A DNA stretch of 64,000 nt from Dethiosulfatibacter aminovorans DSM 17477 (GTDB lineage Bacteria; Bacillota; Clostridia; Tissierellales; Dethiosulfatibacteraceae). How positions within the stretch are numbered: the stretch's first letter is position 1; every line of letters begins with the position of its first letter. The stretch covers positions 141,021 to 205,020 of the forward strand of contig NZ_FQZL01000008.1 of assembly GCF_900142005.1 (NCBI RefSeq), read 5' to 3'. Below are positions 63,828 to 64,000 of the stretch, one piece after another. The notes beneath the pieces are model-generated. The model ran no database searches. It saw only the letters and a program-made list of their open reading frames with translations, and was not told the DNA's origin. The translations under genes and the position numbers were made by a program.

Positions 63828-64000
63828 ATGGGAAGAAAAGGAAAAGTATCTTTTGAGGAAAAGACTCGTATAGTAGAAATGTATTTGAATGGTATTTGTT
63901 CACAAGAGGATTGTGCAAGGATAGCTGGAGTTACAAAAACATCAGTCCAGCAATGGATCAGAAAATACGAAACCTTTGGTATTGAAGGTTTAAATACAAA
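63828..64000 (+). CDS. Transposase, helix-turn-helix subunit (OrfA), 3' end outside window
   Basis: 57 codons visible: KGKVSFEEKTRIVEMYLNG, then SQEDCARIAGVTKTSVQQW and IRKYETFGIEGLN. This is the N-terminal helix-turn-helix of IS150-group IS3 OrfA proteins, which bind the terminal repeats. AGGAGGG lies 10 bases before the ATG. In this family a second frame (OrfB, DDE integrase) follows through programmed frameshifting; it is beyond the window. Confidence 0.87.
   Translation, partial: MGRKGKVSFEEKTRIVEMYLNGICSQEDCARIAGVTKTSVQQWIRKYETFGIEGLNT

Larger units (their letters stand above)
63708..64000 (+). mobile_element. IS3-family (IS150-like) insertion sequence, left part
   Basis: Transposase start, upstream terminal repeats beginning TG, and a position 40 bases past ssrA. 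The right end lies outside the window, so size and target duplication cannot be seen. Confidence 0.75.

Overview
The window comes from a low-GC, Gram-positive anaerobe of the Clostridia. Evidence: T-box control of tyrS, a CggR-led glycolytic operon, the secG/rnr/smpB/ssrA neighbourhood, a K+-dependent membrane pyrophosphatase, an LCP wall-anchoring enzyme, sigma-54, and purine-rich AGGAGG ribosome binding sites before nearly every gene. No genus can be named from the sequence alone. Nearly all genes lie on the + strand; the exceptions are three genes at 11.5-14.7 kb.

Region 1 (1-11250) is one long catabolic operon. It holds a peptide-type ABC importer (a binding protein that looks truncated, two permeases, two ATPases), a creatininase-family amidohydrolase, two tandem gamma-glutamyltransferases without signal peptides, an alanine-racemase-like enzyme and an M20 amidohydrolase. 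It reads as uptake and dismantling of gamma-glutamyl, N-acyl or D-amino-acid-containing peptides. A strong bidirectional terminator closes it against a convergent ABC exporter, coaX and an ECF S component (probably for pantothenate).

Region 2 (14.7-26.4 kb) contains an unrecognised membrane protein, a DUF3343 protein, ilvE with a consensus promoter, a TauE-type exporter, and an ArsR - permease - small thioredoxin cassette with a perfect operator palindrome on its promoter. Between the permease and the thioredoxin gene lie two complete and one half copy of a roughly 112-nt hairpin element, whose stems covary while an internal loop stays constant. A YhaO/YhaN-like nuclease pair, a phosphohydrolase and a CYTH protein follow.

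Region 3 (26.4-44 kb) holds the T-box/tyrS unit, an RNA methyltransferase, a cupin plus an RdhA-like iron-sulfur protein, and a PAS-SpoIIE phosphatase broken by one extra base in an A8 tract. It continues with an LCP protein, DUF503, nth, trmL, two Na/Pi cotransporter paralogues, trxB, and a nucleoside-type BMP lipoprotein with its ABC importer.

Region 4 (44-64 kb) begins with rpoN. The cggR-gap-pgk-tpiA-gpmI-eno glycolytic series follows, with a CggR operator whose two half-sites are 20 bp apart. Next come secG, hppA, an alpha/beta hydrolase, a membrane-anchored Mur ligase, ddl, rnr, a CvfB-like S1 protein, smpB and tmRNA. The window ends in the left end of an IS3-type element whose terminal 52 bp is tandemly duplicated. 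Several non-coding spacers (before pgk, after eno, before smpB, before bmp) contain well-formed stem-loops not explained by ordinary terminators.
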